A stretch of DNA of 64,000 nucleotides from Byssothecium circinans (lineage: Eukaryota > Ascomycota > Dothideomycetes > Pleosporales > Massarinaceae), in assembly GCA_010015675.1 (NCBI GenBank), contig ML976983.1, positions 802,932 to 866,931 of the forward strand. The letters run 5' to 3'. The stretch's first letter is position 1, and the number at the start of each line of letters is the position of its first letter. The position numbers were made by a program, and so were the translations under genes. Of the stretch, positions 19,811-32,061 are shown one piece after another. A model generated the notes under the pieces. That model was not told the origin of the DNA, ran no database searches, and saw only the letters and a list, made by a program, of their open reading frames with translations.

Positions 19811-20857
19811 ATGGCACAACATCGTCCTACCAACAGCGAAGCGTTCAAGATTCCCCACACAGTGAGCTTGAAAGTGCTACGGTACCCTTCTTTCCATACT
19901 TATTTAGTCACTCTCCTCTAATAATTTCCCAGATTATCACGTCCTTCACTCGCAACTCAATACCCGCTCCCCAACTCAAAAGCCCTAGGCATCGCACCCA
20001 CCGCTTCGCTCGCCTACCCTTCCCACAACCCGCCGACCTCCCAGTCGATCCTAAGCCCCATCCTCAATCTCCCCGAAGCCTTCGGCAGCGCATACGTCGG
20101 CGAAACATTTTCCTGCACGCTCTGCGCAAATAACGAACTCGATCCCTCGGATAGAACGCGCTCGATTAGCGGTGTACGGATACAAGGAGAAATGCAGACA
20201 CCTTCGACACCGTCTGGGTCACCTCTAGAACTCATCGCTGCTGCCGAAACGAGCCACGACAATGGGGAGGCCGGAGACACACCAGGGCCGGGAGAGTCGT
20301 TGCAAAGAATATTGAGATTTGAGTTGAAGGAGGAGGGAAACCACGTCCTGGCTGTCACGGTCACGTATACGGAGGCAGCATTGATAGGGGAGGGTAAGGC
20401 TGCCAGTGGGAGGGTCAGAACGTTTAGGAAATTGTACCAATTTGTTGCACAGCAGTTGCTTAGCGTAAGGACGAAGGCCGGGGAGTTGAGTGGGAAAGAC
20501 GGCAGGGGAAGACATCTACTTGAGGCGCAGTTGGAGAATATGGGCGAGGGGGCTGTAACGTTGGAATCAATCAACGTGAACCCGAAACCGCCGTTCAGCT
20601 CAACGTCGTTGAACTGGGATATACATCCACTCGAAGAAAGACCGCCTAGCGCGCCAGTATTGAATCCTAGGGATGTTATACAGGTTGCGTTTTTGCTTGA
20701 GGAAAATGTTGGGAAGAGCTTCAATGAAGAAGAGGTGGATAAGAAGTCACCACTGGGCGATGCGAGGAAGATAATAGGACAGTTGGCGATTGAGTGGAGG
20801 AGTGCGTTAGGGGATCGCGGCTCATTGAGTACGGGATGGCTAACGAGTCGGAGATAA
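19811..20857 (+). CDS. TRAPP complex subunit 13-like protein (DUF974)
   Basis: Two exons (19811-19881, 19933-20857), one 51-bp intron, encode 331 residues. The core has the DUF974 signature: SLKVLRLSRPSLATQYPLPN, then the block AYVGETFSCTLCANNEL, an adhesin-like beta region (LKEEGNHVLAVTVTYTEAAL), FRKLYQFVAQQLLSVRTKA, and ENMGEGAVTLESINVNP. TRAPPC13 is an accessory subunit of TRAPPIII-type complexes that activate Rab1/Ypt1 in secretion and autophagy. The stretch after LCANNEL contains a low-complexity insertion (TPSTPSGSPLELIAAAETS). The protein ends shortly after a WRSALGDRGSLSTGWL segment that is part of the family. Confidence 0.87.
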
Positions 20858-22212
20858 TGATCATTATTTCCGGTAAAACTGCAGCAGCGTCAAGTCCTTG
20901 AAGAAAGCTCCGTGAGCATATCGCTAGATGCCGATGTAGTAGTAGATTCTCACCAAACTGTGGAGGATGTTGTCCTCCGCGTGCTGAATTGAAGTTTGCG
21001 CAGCCTCCAGCCTCGTAAAAAGTCCACCTATCCAGCCTTGCGAAGAAGCTCGATGCTTTTTACCAAGCGAACGTATGTACATTCACAGAGGCATCATCCT
21101 TGGACACTTGTCAAGAGTTTCGCTCCTTGCCATCGCACACCCCCAAGGAAGAACCAACAACGTACTATACTTTGCAGCGCAAGGGTTCGCCGGGCCCATC
21201 TCTTCGATGTCCCACACGGACTTGGAAATGGTATTTAGGAATACCTAAAGTACTCAATTACTAACGAGCGGGACTATGTACGAGTCCAAATTATACGTTC
21301 TGAGAGACACTTCGAAGACTAACCTATCGCTGTTGCCTTGTGGTCAGTTACCTGTTCTTGCTATTTTCGCTGTAACCAATCGAGGCACATACTCTGCCTG
21401 ATGTCAATATGCCCGATGGATCACTCATATTCAACGATAGTCTAGCAAGTCTTCCACGTACTTCAACGAGCCGTCACCTGGCTGCCAACATTCGATCGAT
21501 TTCATGCCCGAGGACTCATCGTATCGCCAATATATTTTGGGAGAAGACGGTGGGCTTATACTCCTACGAAGGTTTCCTGCGGATTCCAAAATGTATGCGC
21601 AATACCACATCGGTGTTTTGTTGCAACTTCTTCGGTCTTGGAGATACAACCGACATGGCTGAAAGATTGGCACAGTAGAGGGGGTGGAGCGTGCTTGATT
21701 GCTACGCGGCTCCGGTAGTAAAGTGGGCTTTGATACCGCCTTTGTTTCCAGCCCTCCGTATAATCAAGCTCTGGTTCGCTGTTTTCACGCGATGCGAAGC
21801 CCTGGGAAAAAGCAAAACAAAAGACCGCACCACCAAACGATCACCTCCGAGCACCTACCCTCAACCGCCCCGATGCATAGAACTAGGCTAGCTGGAGCAA
21901 AGCCATGATAGCAAAGCTATGATCGCAAGAACCGCTGAGAGACCAGACCTGATGTTTGTGCGCCGAAAAAGGGTGAGGCGATTTGCTATCGTCATCTGTT
22001 TTCACAAGCATGTCTCAGACGTGACCAAACTATTTGTTAGAAGTTTGTACGCCACAATTGATGTTTTCTGGAAGGACGCTGTGCGTGCACTGCACGTTGA
22101 TTGTCTGTGTCTGCTGCCTTAAGGTATATAACGCCTATGTTCTGATCTTCTGCTTTTACTTCTTCATTATCATCATCTGAGGAACTCTCTTCACCACATC
22201 CTCGACCACCAA
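20858..22212. other. Intergenic, no supported gene
   Basis: About 1.35 kb with short open frames only, none with family motifs or coherent introns. It leads into the minisatellite and the assembly gap. Confidence 0.5.
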
Positions 22213-22287
22213 ACTCTCTCGACCATACCTCTCTTGACCACACCTCTCTTGACCACACCTCTCTTGACCACACCTCTCTTGACCACA
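22213..22287 (+). repeat. 15-bp minisatellite, left of gap
   Basis: Four to five copies of a 15-bp unit (CCTCTCTTGACCACA), the first ones degenerate, run directly into the N stretch. The gap may be a longer version of this array that could not be assembled. Confidence 0.85.
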
Positions 22288-23187
22288 NNNNNNNNNNNNN
22301 NNNNNNNNNNNNNNNNNNNNNNNNNNNNNNNNNNNNNNNNNNNNNNNNNNNNNNNNNNNNNNNNNNNNNNNNNNNNNNNNNNNNNNNNNNNNNNNNNNNN
22401 NNNNNNNNNNNNNNNNNNNNNNNNNNNNNNNNNNNNNNNNNNNNNNNNNNNNNNNNNNNNNNNNNNNNNNNNNNNNNNNNNNNNNNNNNNNNNNNNNNNN
22501 NNNNNNNNNNNNNNNNNNNNNNNNNNNNNNNNNNNNNNNNNNNNNNNNNNNNNNNNNNNNNNNNNNNNNNNNNNNNNNNNNNNNNNNNNNNNNNNNNNNN
22601 NNNNNNNNNNNNNNNNNNNNNNNNNNNNNNNNNNNNNNNNNNNNNNNNNNNNNNNNNNNNNNNNNNNNNNNNNNNNNNNNNNNNNNNNNNNNNNNNNNNN
22701 NNNNNNNNNNNNNNNNNNNNNNNNNNNNNNNNNNNNNNNNNNNNNNNNNNNNNNNNNNNNNNNNNNNNNNNNNNNNNNNNNNNNNNNNNNNNNNNNNNNN
22801 NNNNNNNNNNNNNNNNNNNNNNNNNNNNNNNNNNNNNNNNNNNNNNNNNNNNNNNNNNNNNNNNNNNNNNNNNNNNNNNNNNNNNNNNNNNNNNNNNNNN
22901 NNNNNNNNNNNNNNNNNNNNNNNNNNNNNNNNNNNNNNNNNNNNNNNNNNNNNNNNNNNNNNNNNNNNNNNNNNNNNNNNNNNNNNNNNNNNNNNNNNNN
23001 NNNNNNNNNNNNNNNNNNNNNNNNNNNNNNNNNNNNNNNNNNNNNNNNNNNNNNNNNNNNNNNNNNNNNNNNNNNNNNNNNNNNNNNNNNNNNNNNNNNN
23101 NNNNNNNNNNNNNNNNNNNNNNNNNNNNNNNNNNNNNNNNNNNNNNNNNNNNNNNNNNNNNNNNNNNNNNNNNNNNNNNNNNNNNNN
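22288..23187. other. Assembly gap, 900 N
   Basis: Exactly 900 undetermined bases, between two different tandem arrays. The true length is unknown. A long open frame reported through it is an artefact of translating N. Confidence 0.99.
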
Positions 23188-23241
23188 TGGATGGGATTAT
23201 TGTTGGATGGGATTATTGTTGGATGGGTTTATTGTTGGATA
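23188..23241 (+). repeat. 16-bp minisatellite, right of gap
   Basis: About three and a half copies of a 16-bp unit (TGGATGGGATTATTGT) emerge from the N stretch. The unit is unrelated to the left-hand array. Confidence 0.85.
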
Positions 23242-23267
23242 GAATCAAAGGAGGCATAGATGGTTTT

Positions 23268-24526
23268 CTAAATAATTGAGTAATCCGCTTCCTCTCCCAA
23301 TTTCTTGTACAGCTCAACTTCCTCGGAATATGGATCTTCGAAGCTCTGTAACACCTTTTGCCTAATTTGCCTGCTTTCCTCATTATAGTGAGGTGCGCCG
23401 TAGCCATCGAAAAGATGGATCCTCTCAGTACAAGTCCAAGCTTGCATCCAAGCAGGATACCATCCAGAATCAGACCAATCAATAAAGGTAACCTCCCAGC
23501 CTTCAGCACCCTGTTCGGAACCCTGGAGCTTTCGAACAATGATATTTTGCCCTGCAGGATCTATGTGAGTGAAGGTAGGCCGGGAACCTTTGCTTTTCGC
23601 CAACGAGTCTTTGATTCCAGACAAGAATAATTCCTGTTCTGGATAGAAATTACTGTCATGGCCAGAACACAATGCTGCTACTATTTCAATACAAGCGTTT
23701 AGGGCCGAGACGAAATCTTCGTAGGTCTTGTACGGACCATACCTAAGCAGGGGGTATAATGTTAGCAAAAGGTAAACAACAGACAAAACCCATGCAAAGG
23801 GGTGTTGGTGCGCTCATCTTGACCTTGTCCGGGTGGATCGAAGTCTTAGAGCCATATGGAATGTTCAGAGCACTTTGTGAATAGGAGTTTACTTACATCT
23901 CTAATCCGCCGCCATGAAAGGGGGTGGCTAGCGGACTCCAACCTTGGTTGTGTACTCGTCCATAGTATCCCTCAGAAGGGGTTGCGCGGAGGAGTCGCAG
24001 TTGTTCGCATAATCTCGCGAGGAGCTTTTCACGTCCCTCATCACTGAGACTCATATACAGCTTACCGCTGAACCTCTCGCCTTCGATAAGCTCGGTTACC
24101 ATGTAGGTGGCCAGGCCCCATTCTTCGTCTCGGGTGAAGACCGCGTATACCTTGGGCGTGCGGACCTGGGAATTTGCTTGCAGGTAAAGTAGGTCTTCTG
24201 CTTCCTATTCATGGTCAATCATTGCCGTGGGGAGATGTGGGGCTGCTTGCCTGGGCTACTTTATAATTTCCCCTCTTTACAACACACTTCCCAATTCTGC
24301 AGACGCTTCCATGGAATCTCAATTTGAAGTGGTTTTCTTTCATACCCTTATCGATCTCATCGAAGGAGGGTATACCAGGATGGCTCGCCGCTTCGTACGG
24401 AAGTTGAAGTTTCGTGGCGGAAGATAAGGGTATAGTTTGTGAATGTATGGTATCATAGAGCGCCCGAGCCTCATCATACGTCTGTACATTGTAGTATTTT
24501 TGGTAGATTTCTGTCTTGGAACGCAT
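23268..24526 (-). CDS. APH-fold phosphotransferase family protein
   Basis: Three exons on the minus strand (24526-24251, 24204-23897, 23742-23268) encode 352 residues. The first intron is a GC-AG intron (CAG/gcaagc to aatag, 46 bp); the second is 154 bp. The protein starts MRSKTEIYQKYYNVQTYDEA. It has a kinase-like N-lobe (VCRIGKCVVKRG), the segment TYMVTELIEGERF, then the catalytic loop FTHIDPAGQNIIV (the HxDxxxxN pattern) and the metal-binding Asp in VTFIDWSDSGWYPAWMQ. This is the large fungal family related to aminoglycoside phosphotransferases, whose natural substrates are mostly unknown. Its 3' end lies 26 bp from the minisatellite at the gap. An alternative splice in the second intron cannot be excluded. 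Confidence 0.8.
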
Positions 24527-27248
24527 TGTGGGTTGAAAATTCGGGTGTGGATCAGGCTGAGGGAGGAGGCTCTGAGTAAGTGGACGGAAGTGATTGATTG
24601 AGTGATCGAGCAGCAACTGATCTGAGAGACTATATAATATGAGGGTGGTGCGATAGCGCCATGTAACAAGTAAAGGCCAAGTGAGAGAGTTACAGACGGT
24701 TTCCTTTATTGGTAACAAAGCGCCCAATTTTGCTGCGCCGTATTCGGATCTGCTCTGCTTTCATAGCCTTGTATCTACCTTCTGTTTTCAGCATCTAGTT
24801 GCTCAACTTGGCTGAAGGCGGCCTTGCGGTCTGCTCTGTTCTCCGAGCTTTCACTGTCTCGAGTCCGCATCGAGACGGAGGCGTTTCCTCCAGGCATACT
24901 TTTTTGTGTCAAGAATGTAATGTAAGGTTGTAACATCGTGATAGCGTCGCGTACGGCACCGTCAAAGAAGAAAAAGACTGGTTGCGATGGTGGTAGCATG
25001 GACCAGAGATTCTATGTAGAAGCGAGTCAGATATGCACCGCCACGCACTGCCACATGTATGACGGGCAACAAATCGGCTTCTCCGCAGCAGTAAACATCC
25101 CAACACATTCAATCGACCATACAGTCAAAAAGACTGCGATTACGAGTAAACCGAAGCACCTGAATTCGGATCCAACGACGCAAACCTTCCAACTCCACCT
25201 GCAGGTTGCGAACAAAGAGCTGAAAGCTAAAGTTTCGAAGAAAGGAATCATCACTGTCTGGGATAACAAAAGGATTCTACCGATGGCACGCCGCAGTATG
25301 CAATACTTCGGCTTCCTGACCTAATCCGAAACCCAAACAAAGAACTCCTTCAACGGATCACTCGAGGTCGACATCAACTCACCAAATCAAGGGGTCCTCT
25401 ACAGGATCCTGAGAGCGTAGATCATAGCGCTGAGAGTATGTCAACAAAACTTGAACCTTCGCGTCGAACGCCGTGTTCGTCTTTTTGGCAAATCGTATTG
25501 CAGTGGCCACAAGCTACGATGGGTAGAGTTTGCCGCTCCACGCATGGATTCAGGGGACTCTTTCAATTACACCAGCCTCATCAACAGTTTAATTAGCCGA
25601 CGGCAGCAATTAACTTTGACGGAAAATAGATTGCGTAAACTAGCATAGATTAACCTTTCGAGTCGCTACATACAGGCGCGGCTCGCTGCAGTAGTAAGCC
25701 GGAAGCTAGAATGGTGGAGGCTAAGCGCGTCCATGGCGTTTTGACGGACAATGGGGGGGGGGTGCGGGAATCCGTCCCATTTTCTTCCTTGGGGCTTGTT
25801 GACCATGGCAGTCCGTCGGAGTCCGACTTGCAAGTACCGGTAAGTATTGAATGGCACGCACGCGAGGCTGCAGTAGGAAGGTACGGCGTTGAGAATGTGG
25901 GGACGGAAAAGGAGGGCGATGTCCAGCGGGTTCAAACGATGTGGAGGCCTGACGAGGAAACGGAAACGGAAACGGGCAGCGCGCTAGGTGTTAGCGCGTG
26001 GAAGTGTCAAGCCAGAGTCTCGGGTTGAGAGGTGTGGTGCGAGCGAGAACGGGTTGACGGTCTGGGGGATTTGGGGGGGTGTTGTATCTGAAACAAGAGG
26101 ATGGAGGATGGCTCGACGGGCTCCCGGTGTCGAAGATCAATATATCGGTAGGTAGTGCCAATTCATCATGACGCGCGACGGAAGGAGGGACGGGCGACCA
26201 ACAGCAGACCCGTGGGGTAGCGAGGCACACGTACGGCGAAGGACCTACTACTGCAGGGGACGACGCGGGTAGACATTGTGTGCATGTATCTGGATGGATT
26301 TGGACGTTTGAAACTTGACAGTTGCCCACCTCGGATGCCCCTATTCTTCGATATCGATAGCGATAGCCGTCCTGGGGTTTGCGATATGTGTGTGTGCCAT
26401 GGCCTATCACTATTTATATTCGCCACTCAACCGGCAGGGGTCTCCTTTTTGGGCGGCCGCGCAGGGATCGCAGGGATCCAGGGGGCAGGCGCAACCCGCT
26501 TTTTGGGCGGAGAAGGATTAAGGGTCTAGGGGAGCGACTCTGAATCGAGAGAACATTTGAATAATGGAGAAACTCGAATCTCGTGAAACAAACAGGTGCG
26601 CCTCGAACTCCATCACCGTGATGAGAGGTTCGTCGCAGGCCGTTGGACTATGGCAATGATTCGTAGAAGGCGTGTGGCGTGTGTCGTGCGAACCGTTGTT
26701 CGGTCACTGTACTGTAGATAGCGGCGATAGCACCCACGCACCCACCAGTTGGCCTAGGCTCGTTTCTTCTTGCAGCTCGCCCGGACCCAGAGGCAGACGC
26801 AGACGCGGACGCGGACCCAGCGACAGCACCAGCACCAACACTGGCACTGGCGCTTCGACATCCTAGAGTCTGCCAGCCAGCCAAACTAACCTCTACCTAC
26901 TCCGCCGACACCCTCTCGCATCCACCATCCACCATCCACCCTGACCGTACATAGATATCCACGTTTGCGAGTCGATTGGCCTCCTCCCTCCTGCCTTCCT
27001 ACCCCCCCGCGCGTCGACCTGTCACCAACTGCACCCTCATTCGCCCGTACCACGCGCCCAACCATCCCGTCCGCTGCCCTAGTTGCTGGTCACCGTCGCA
27101 CCTCGCACATCGCACAGCACATCGCACGACGCATATCAAGCTCCCGCACAAAATAACGGTGCTGGCGTCGAATCCCCAATGAGTTGCTGAACCTGTCTTC
27201 CTTTCGCGCCTTGTCTTTTGGTTATTCCATGTCCTAGCATCGCCCGCC
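24527..27248. other. Long intergenic stretch, one doubtful ORF
   Basis: No gene is supported over 2.7 kb apart from the doubtful frame at 24938-25420. A G9 run is at about 25752-25760. The last ~600 bp (26640-27248) are rich in C and CAC-type repeats and read like a long 5' untranslated region of the DENN gene. Confidence 0.45.
24938..25420 (+). pseudogene. Interrupted ORF of unknown family
   Basis: An open frame of 128 codons (24938-25324) reads plausibly in its second half (TFQLHLQVANKELKAKVSKK, then ITVWDNKRILPMARRSMQYF). It hits a TAA at 25322-25324, but the same frame continues with similar composition (NSFNGSLEVDINSPNQGVLY) to a TAG near 25420. That suggests one nonsense change in a decayed gene. 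No family is recognised and chance is possible. Confidence 0.25.
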
Positions 27249-30200
27249 ATGGCTCCCACCGTCGATGCTTCGCCCCCGTTGGCCGACTTCTTCTTTATTT
27301 CCGGCATCGAGTCCTCGCAGGTCTACGACGAGCGCTCCCAGCCGACGGGCCTCAATGGCCTCAACGGCCTCTCCGGCCTCTCCGGCCTCTCCTCCCCGCT
27401 CCAAGCACCGCCGCCCGCAGAGGTAGAGACAATTGAGGAGGACCGCGCACTAGAGACCGACTCGATTCGCCCCAAATCGCAAGACGGCCTATCCAATGCC
27501 GAGAACACAAAGCGCAGGTCAGCACGGCTGAGCTACGAGCACCGCCAGTCGACCAGCACCATCATTGGCCTAGAGAAGCAGTCCGCCAGCAATCGCAGTA
27601 GTGCTACCATAAAGGGCCTTCAGATCGGAGGCTCTGGCCTCAGCGACCAAGATTTCGAGGATGCTCTCCGCAAATTTGCATCCGAGAGGGAAAACTTTTT
27701 GGAGGAGATACAGTTTACAGCCGGCGTCGCACAGCAGAACCGTCCAACCCCAACGAAACCACGTTCACGACCACCACCACAGCGATTACAGCAGCAGCAC
27801 GAAGATGCGGGAGGCAATCTCAGATCCGGTGTGGGCAGCATCCGCCGGCGCCTGTCAACCATGCAGAGCAGCCTAAAGCGGCAGTCGTCGATGGCGCGTC
27901 AAGGTAAGCTTGTCCCACGTTCCACATCGTATCTTCCCTTTTTGGACCCGACATCTCTGACATGGGTTCAGCGTCTATTCGAACATCAAAGCGAATGTCG
28001 GGCTATAACTCGGTCATTCCCGCACCACTGCCCTTCAACCCGGAGCCGAACATGCACCCTCTCCTGCGTCGCTACGAGCCTGTCCTACTCGACCGCTATC
28101 CGCCCAAGAGCATGGTCGAAGAGCTGAAACGGCGGAATCCCTTCCCTGACTTCGTGCCCATGTTCGCTTTTCCAAACGATGTCAGCGTGGTTTCTTCGGA
28201 TGAGCGGCCCAAATCCCTGTGGCACGGTTTCGCCATGACCAACGGCGACAGCTCGAAGCTCTACGGAATCTGCATGATTGTGTGGCTACCATTGAATCCA
28301 ACGGCTGCCGAGGGGCTGGAGCGACAGTGTGAAGAATGGCGGAGGCTACATATGAACCAGGAAGAGCGCGAACTAGCCAGCAGCTTGGGAGAGCGACTTG
28401 TGACGGAGCGGGCGAAGCTATCGCGTCTCTTGGCACAGTTGCCCACGGTCAAGTTCGATAGTGAGGAGCGCGAACAGCTGGAAGAGGAGATCAGTGCAGT
28501 GGAAGAGAAGATTGGCTTGATGACCGACTTGCTTCGTCCCGTGAGGCATGGCGCCGCTTCCAAGATCGAGGGCCTCACGGATGGGGAGACCGGTCTCTGG
28601 ATACCACGTGCGTATGGAGTCATGGGTCGGGATGCGAGCTTGACGCCATTCTGGAAGGAGTGGCTCAAGGCGGTCGTGGTCCCCATGACGAATGGGGGAA
28701 TCCTGCGCGTGCCCGCGTCTTCTCCACGAATTGGCATGTGGCAGCCGCTCGAACGATACGTCGTCAATCTGTGTGCGGAGGCGCCCAGTCCCATCACATC
28801 CATCACCCAAGTCGAAATTGCCATCCGCGAACTACGAATGTATGCACGCAAAGAAGCTACCAACGAGATACCAGGTTCCCGCAACGTCGACATCTACGCC
28901 CTCTTCCGCTGCCTATCCATCCCGAACATCGTCGCACTCTTCGAATTTGTCTTGGCTGAATCCAAGATCATACTCCTATCATCGCATCCAGCAATGCTAC
29001 ACCTCGCAAGCTTAGCGATTACGAATCTTCTATATCCTTTCAAGTGGGCGGGCGTTTTTATCCCATTACTGCCTGCACGCTTGATACAGACCATCGAGGC
29101 ACCGTGCCCCTACATCGTGGGTATCGAGCGCAGGTACGAACCCACCGACTATCCTGAGGATGACTATGTTTTGGTCGATCTGGATGCCAACTCGATTGTC
29201 ACAAACGGCGGCCCACCACCGCCACTTCCTCGTCAGCAGCGCCGCAAGCTTACAGCTCTGCTTCAACATTCCGCACCCCACCACGCACGGTACGGAGTGC
29301 CTACTGGACCCCCTGCTTATGCTAAGGAGTCGTTCCCTTACGACACGTTCTGTTCGGAGAATCCCGGAGTCTTCACACACCGAGCACAGCCGTCAACGAT
29401 ACAGACATATGTCGGGCTCAACTCGACATCTTTTGGAAATACACTTGGGCCTTCCAGCCCGCGCCCACTAATCTACAACGCGTTCCTGCAGTCAAGCGCT
29501 CACAGTCGCGGGAACGACGCCAGACCATCAACATCGTCGACAATCAAGACCACATCCAATTCTCCACCATCGCCCAAAATATCTCCCGTCTCAGCAGCTT
29601 TTCCTCCTCTCCCTAGCACACCCATCTCTCGCAGCGATTCTGGCTATGCGCTGCAGGCCAATCTGCGTGAGAAGCGATCGGGTCATTTTGAGACCTCTTC
29701 CCGACGGAGCTCGTCGGTAAGTCCTCGTTGAACCTTGCAAAATATCTAATTGTCGCTGACACAAGTTATAGTTTGGCTACGAGCGCATCCCACCGATGTT
29801 GAGGAAACCCAGTCAAGGAGTGTTGGGTCACGCATCAAGCGGCTCAACATCGTCCCTGAGTCGCGAACTGCACGCGCCGTCATCATACGCTCCATCGGTT
29901 TACGCTCAATCCACGCTGGCGGCATCAACAATCATGCCAGGCTTGTCGATGCAGCCGGTGCGTAACACAGATACTACAAGATGGCAAGAGGGGCATTGTC
30001 TACAATGGAGGCCATATGAAGACAAAGCGCCTTGTTCGGTATGCGATGAGAAGTCGGATGAAGGCCTGTACCGGTGCACTGGTAAGTCTGTCGCTTTCCC
30101 GAACAAGGCTCCGTCTAAACTCCAAACAGGTTGCAGCACATACGCTCACGGAACATGCGCCGACACCATCTGCGTCGTATGCCCCGCCGCTTTCCGGCCC

Positions 30201-30868
30201 GATCAAGTTCGTGCATCTTTCGTGAGGTGCTTCGCTAGCTTGTTATACACCTACCGCCGATATCTCGTCCCTGCCTCGGGCGACCAGAAGAAGTCTGGAA
30301 TGATCTACCACTTCAAGATGGATGAGTTTATGAAGAGCTTGCCACATGAGAACGTACAGTACATGCAATTACTGCAGCAAACCCAAGGTACTCCCCCTGT
30401 CGTCCGCATGCGTGCTGCCTGCTAACTTTTCCAGGCCTCAACGAGTTCATTCACGAACGCGAAACCACTCGCTCCGATGACCCCTCCATCAAGGTTTTCG
30501 ACGAAATTATCCTTGCGAAGCGCAACCGCGGCGGTTCAGGCTTCTTCCGCAAACCCCGGGGGAATTTCTTAGCTGACACAACAGACCATCTATGGCGAAC
30601 TGCATCAGCTACGCCACCAAACTCGCGGTTCCCAGGAGATTACCGGTCCATTGTCAGTCGAAGTAAGTCGCCACCCATTTTCCATACATTCCGCTGATGC
30701 TAACGAAATGCAGTCCCGGCCAAACTGGACCCGACCCTGATGAAAGAACCGCGCGTTATCCAAGGCGTCCCCCGAATCCCCATGGCGAAAGCTCGACGCA
30801 AACCCATACCCTCCATGCTCGGACCGAACGGCTTGCTATCTAAACACCCCGTCACGCCGCCTTCATGA
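27249..30868 (+). CDS. DENN domain protein with C1-like zinc finger
   Basis: Six exons (27249-27903, 27972-29716, 29772-30081, 30130-30387, 30435-30662, 30714-30868) encode 1116 residues. Residues 1-235 are low complexity, with an internal LNGL/SGLSGL repeat. uDENN lies at about 240-330 (PDFVPMFAFPNDVSVVSSDE), interrupted by a coiled-coil insertion (about 350-400). cDENN is at about 480-610 (DIYALFRCLSIPNIVALFEF, then SKIILLSSHPAMLHLASLAI). A Ser/Pro-rich linker follows. Near residue 873 is a C1-type Cys/His cluster (GHCLQWRPYEDKAPCSVC to GCSTYAHGTCADTICVVC), then dDENN (VRASFVRCFASLLYTYRRYL). DENN proteins are usually exchange factors for Rab GTPases; a C1-like finger suggests membrane lipid binding. 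The Rab partner is unknown. Confidence 0.88.
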
Positions 30869-32061
30869 TCTCATTTCCACGATATAAACACCACTTCTCT
30901 CTTCCCGCGTTTTTTGTTCCCAGCGATGACCGGACCGAACGACCCACAGAGCATCTCTTAATACCCATATGATCACACTCCCTATCACGCCTCTCTCTTC
31001 TTTTCCACGTCCCCTTCTATTCGTCGGTGGCCCATGGGTTCTGGGACATGCTTTTTTTTTTTGCGAAAAAATCATTTAGTTGTTTTAGCTTTGCATGTAT
31101 TATATCATCAGCGACGGAGCTTCTGGCGTACCATGTTTGTTTCGAAAAAAATCGGTTTCGATGGTCGGTCGGTCGGTCGGCTGGGGTTTCGGTTCGACGT
31201 AACCGCATGGTTGGAAATTGATCCTGAGGGAGAATGGATTGGTTTCTGGATAAATCGATTGTTGACTGTTGCTTTTCCTGTTCTGATGATGGTGGTGTTG
31301 ATGCATGCATATGCCATGCCTAGCGTCTAGTCATTTACGTGTTTGCTCTGTCTGCATAACCCCCACCCTTTCCTTTTTTCTTTCTTTAACATCGAATGGA
31401 GTCAATAATGACGGACTGAGTCCAACTCCACTTGGTATTGATGCAGGTCTCAGTCTGTGGGGTTGGTTTGTGGGTTCTGGCAGTGATTTCTACTGCGTCT
31501 GTCTGCTATCTTTTCTTCTTTCACTCTTCCCCATTGCACATGGCGAAAATCCGGCAATAACTTCAAGGTTGTGCACATGTGAAGGCGGCGCAATCCGGCG
31601 CATCGCACCACTTTGATCTTCCTTGGCCCTCTGGCTTCTGCTACGCACCCTTTTTTATTTCCGCAAATGTCCAACAAGATAGAGAGATAGATTGTTCGAG
31701 CGGAAAATAAATATTATAGTGCCGTACTTACTTTAATGGCTCTCTTTGGACGGGACGTGAAATCCCCATGCCGCAGGCTAGGTAGTCCAATCACTCCTCG
31801 CACCCTCCGTGAATCATCAGTGTTTGTCCATCATGACTACGTGACGGAATTAGAGCGTGAATTTAGGTAAAAGTGAAGTTTGAACTCGATTATTAAACTC
31901 CGCCCAATGCATCGCACACCCTGTACCCTTTTCCAAACCTTTATTTATGCATGTCCGTACGCCACGCACCATGGAATAATAGTTCCCCCTCTATACCGCG
32001 CCTACACTCAAGCTCCATGTATGAAAAGCGCTGCCAGACCTTCGCAAGATGAATCAACGAC
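30869..32061. other. Intergenic with simple repeats
   Basis: The stretch contains a T11 run (31052-31062) and a GGTC tetranucleotide run (about 31163-31180). No gene is supported. Confidence 0.5.

Noticed and set aside
22234..23259. 341-codon open frame across the gap
   Set aside because: It exists only because N bases were translated as X; its ends are minisatellite sequence.
28261..28893. 210-codon minus-strand frame
   Set aside because: It is antisense to the DENN coding region and has no motif of its own.
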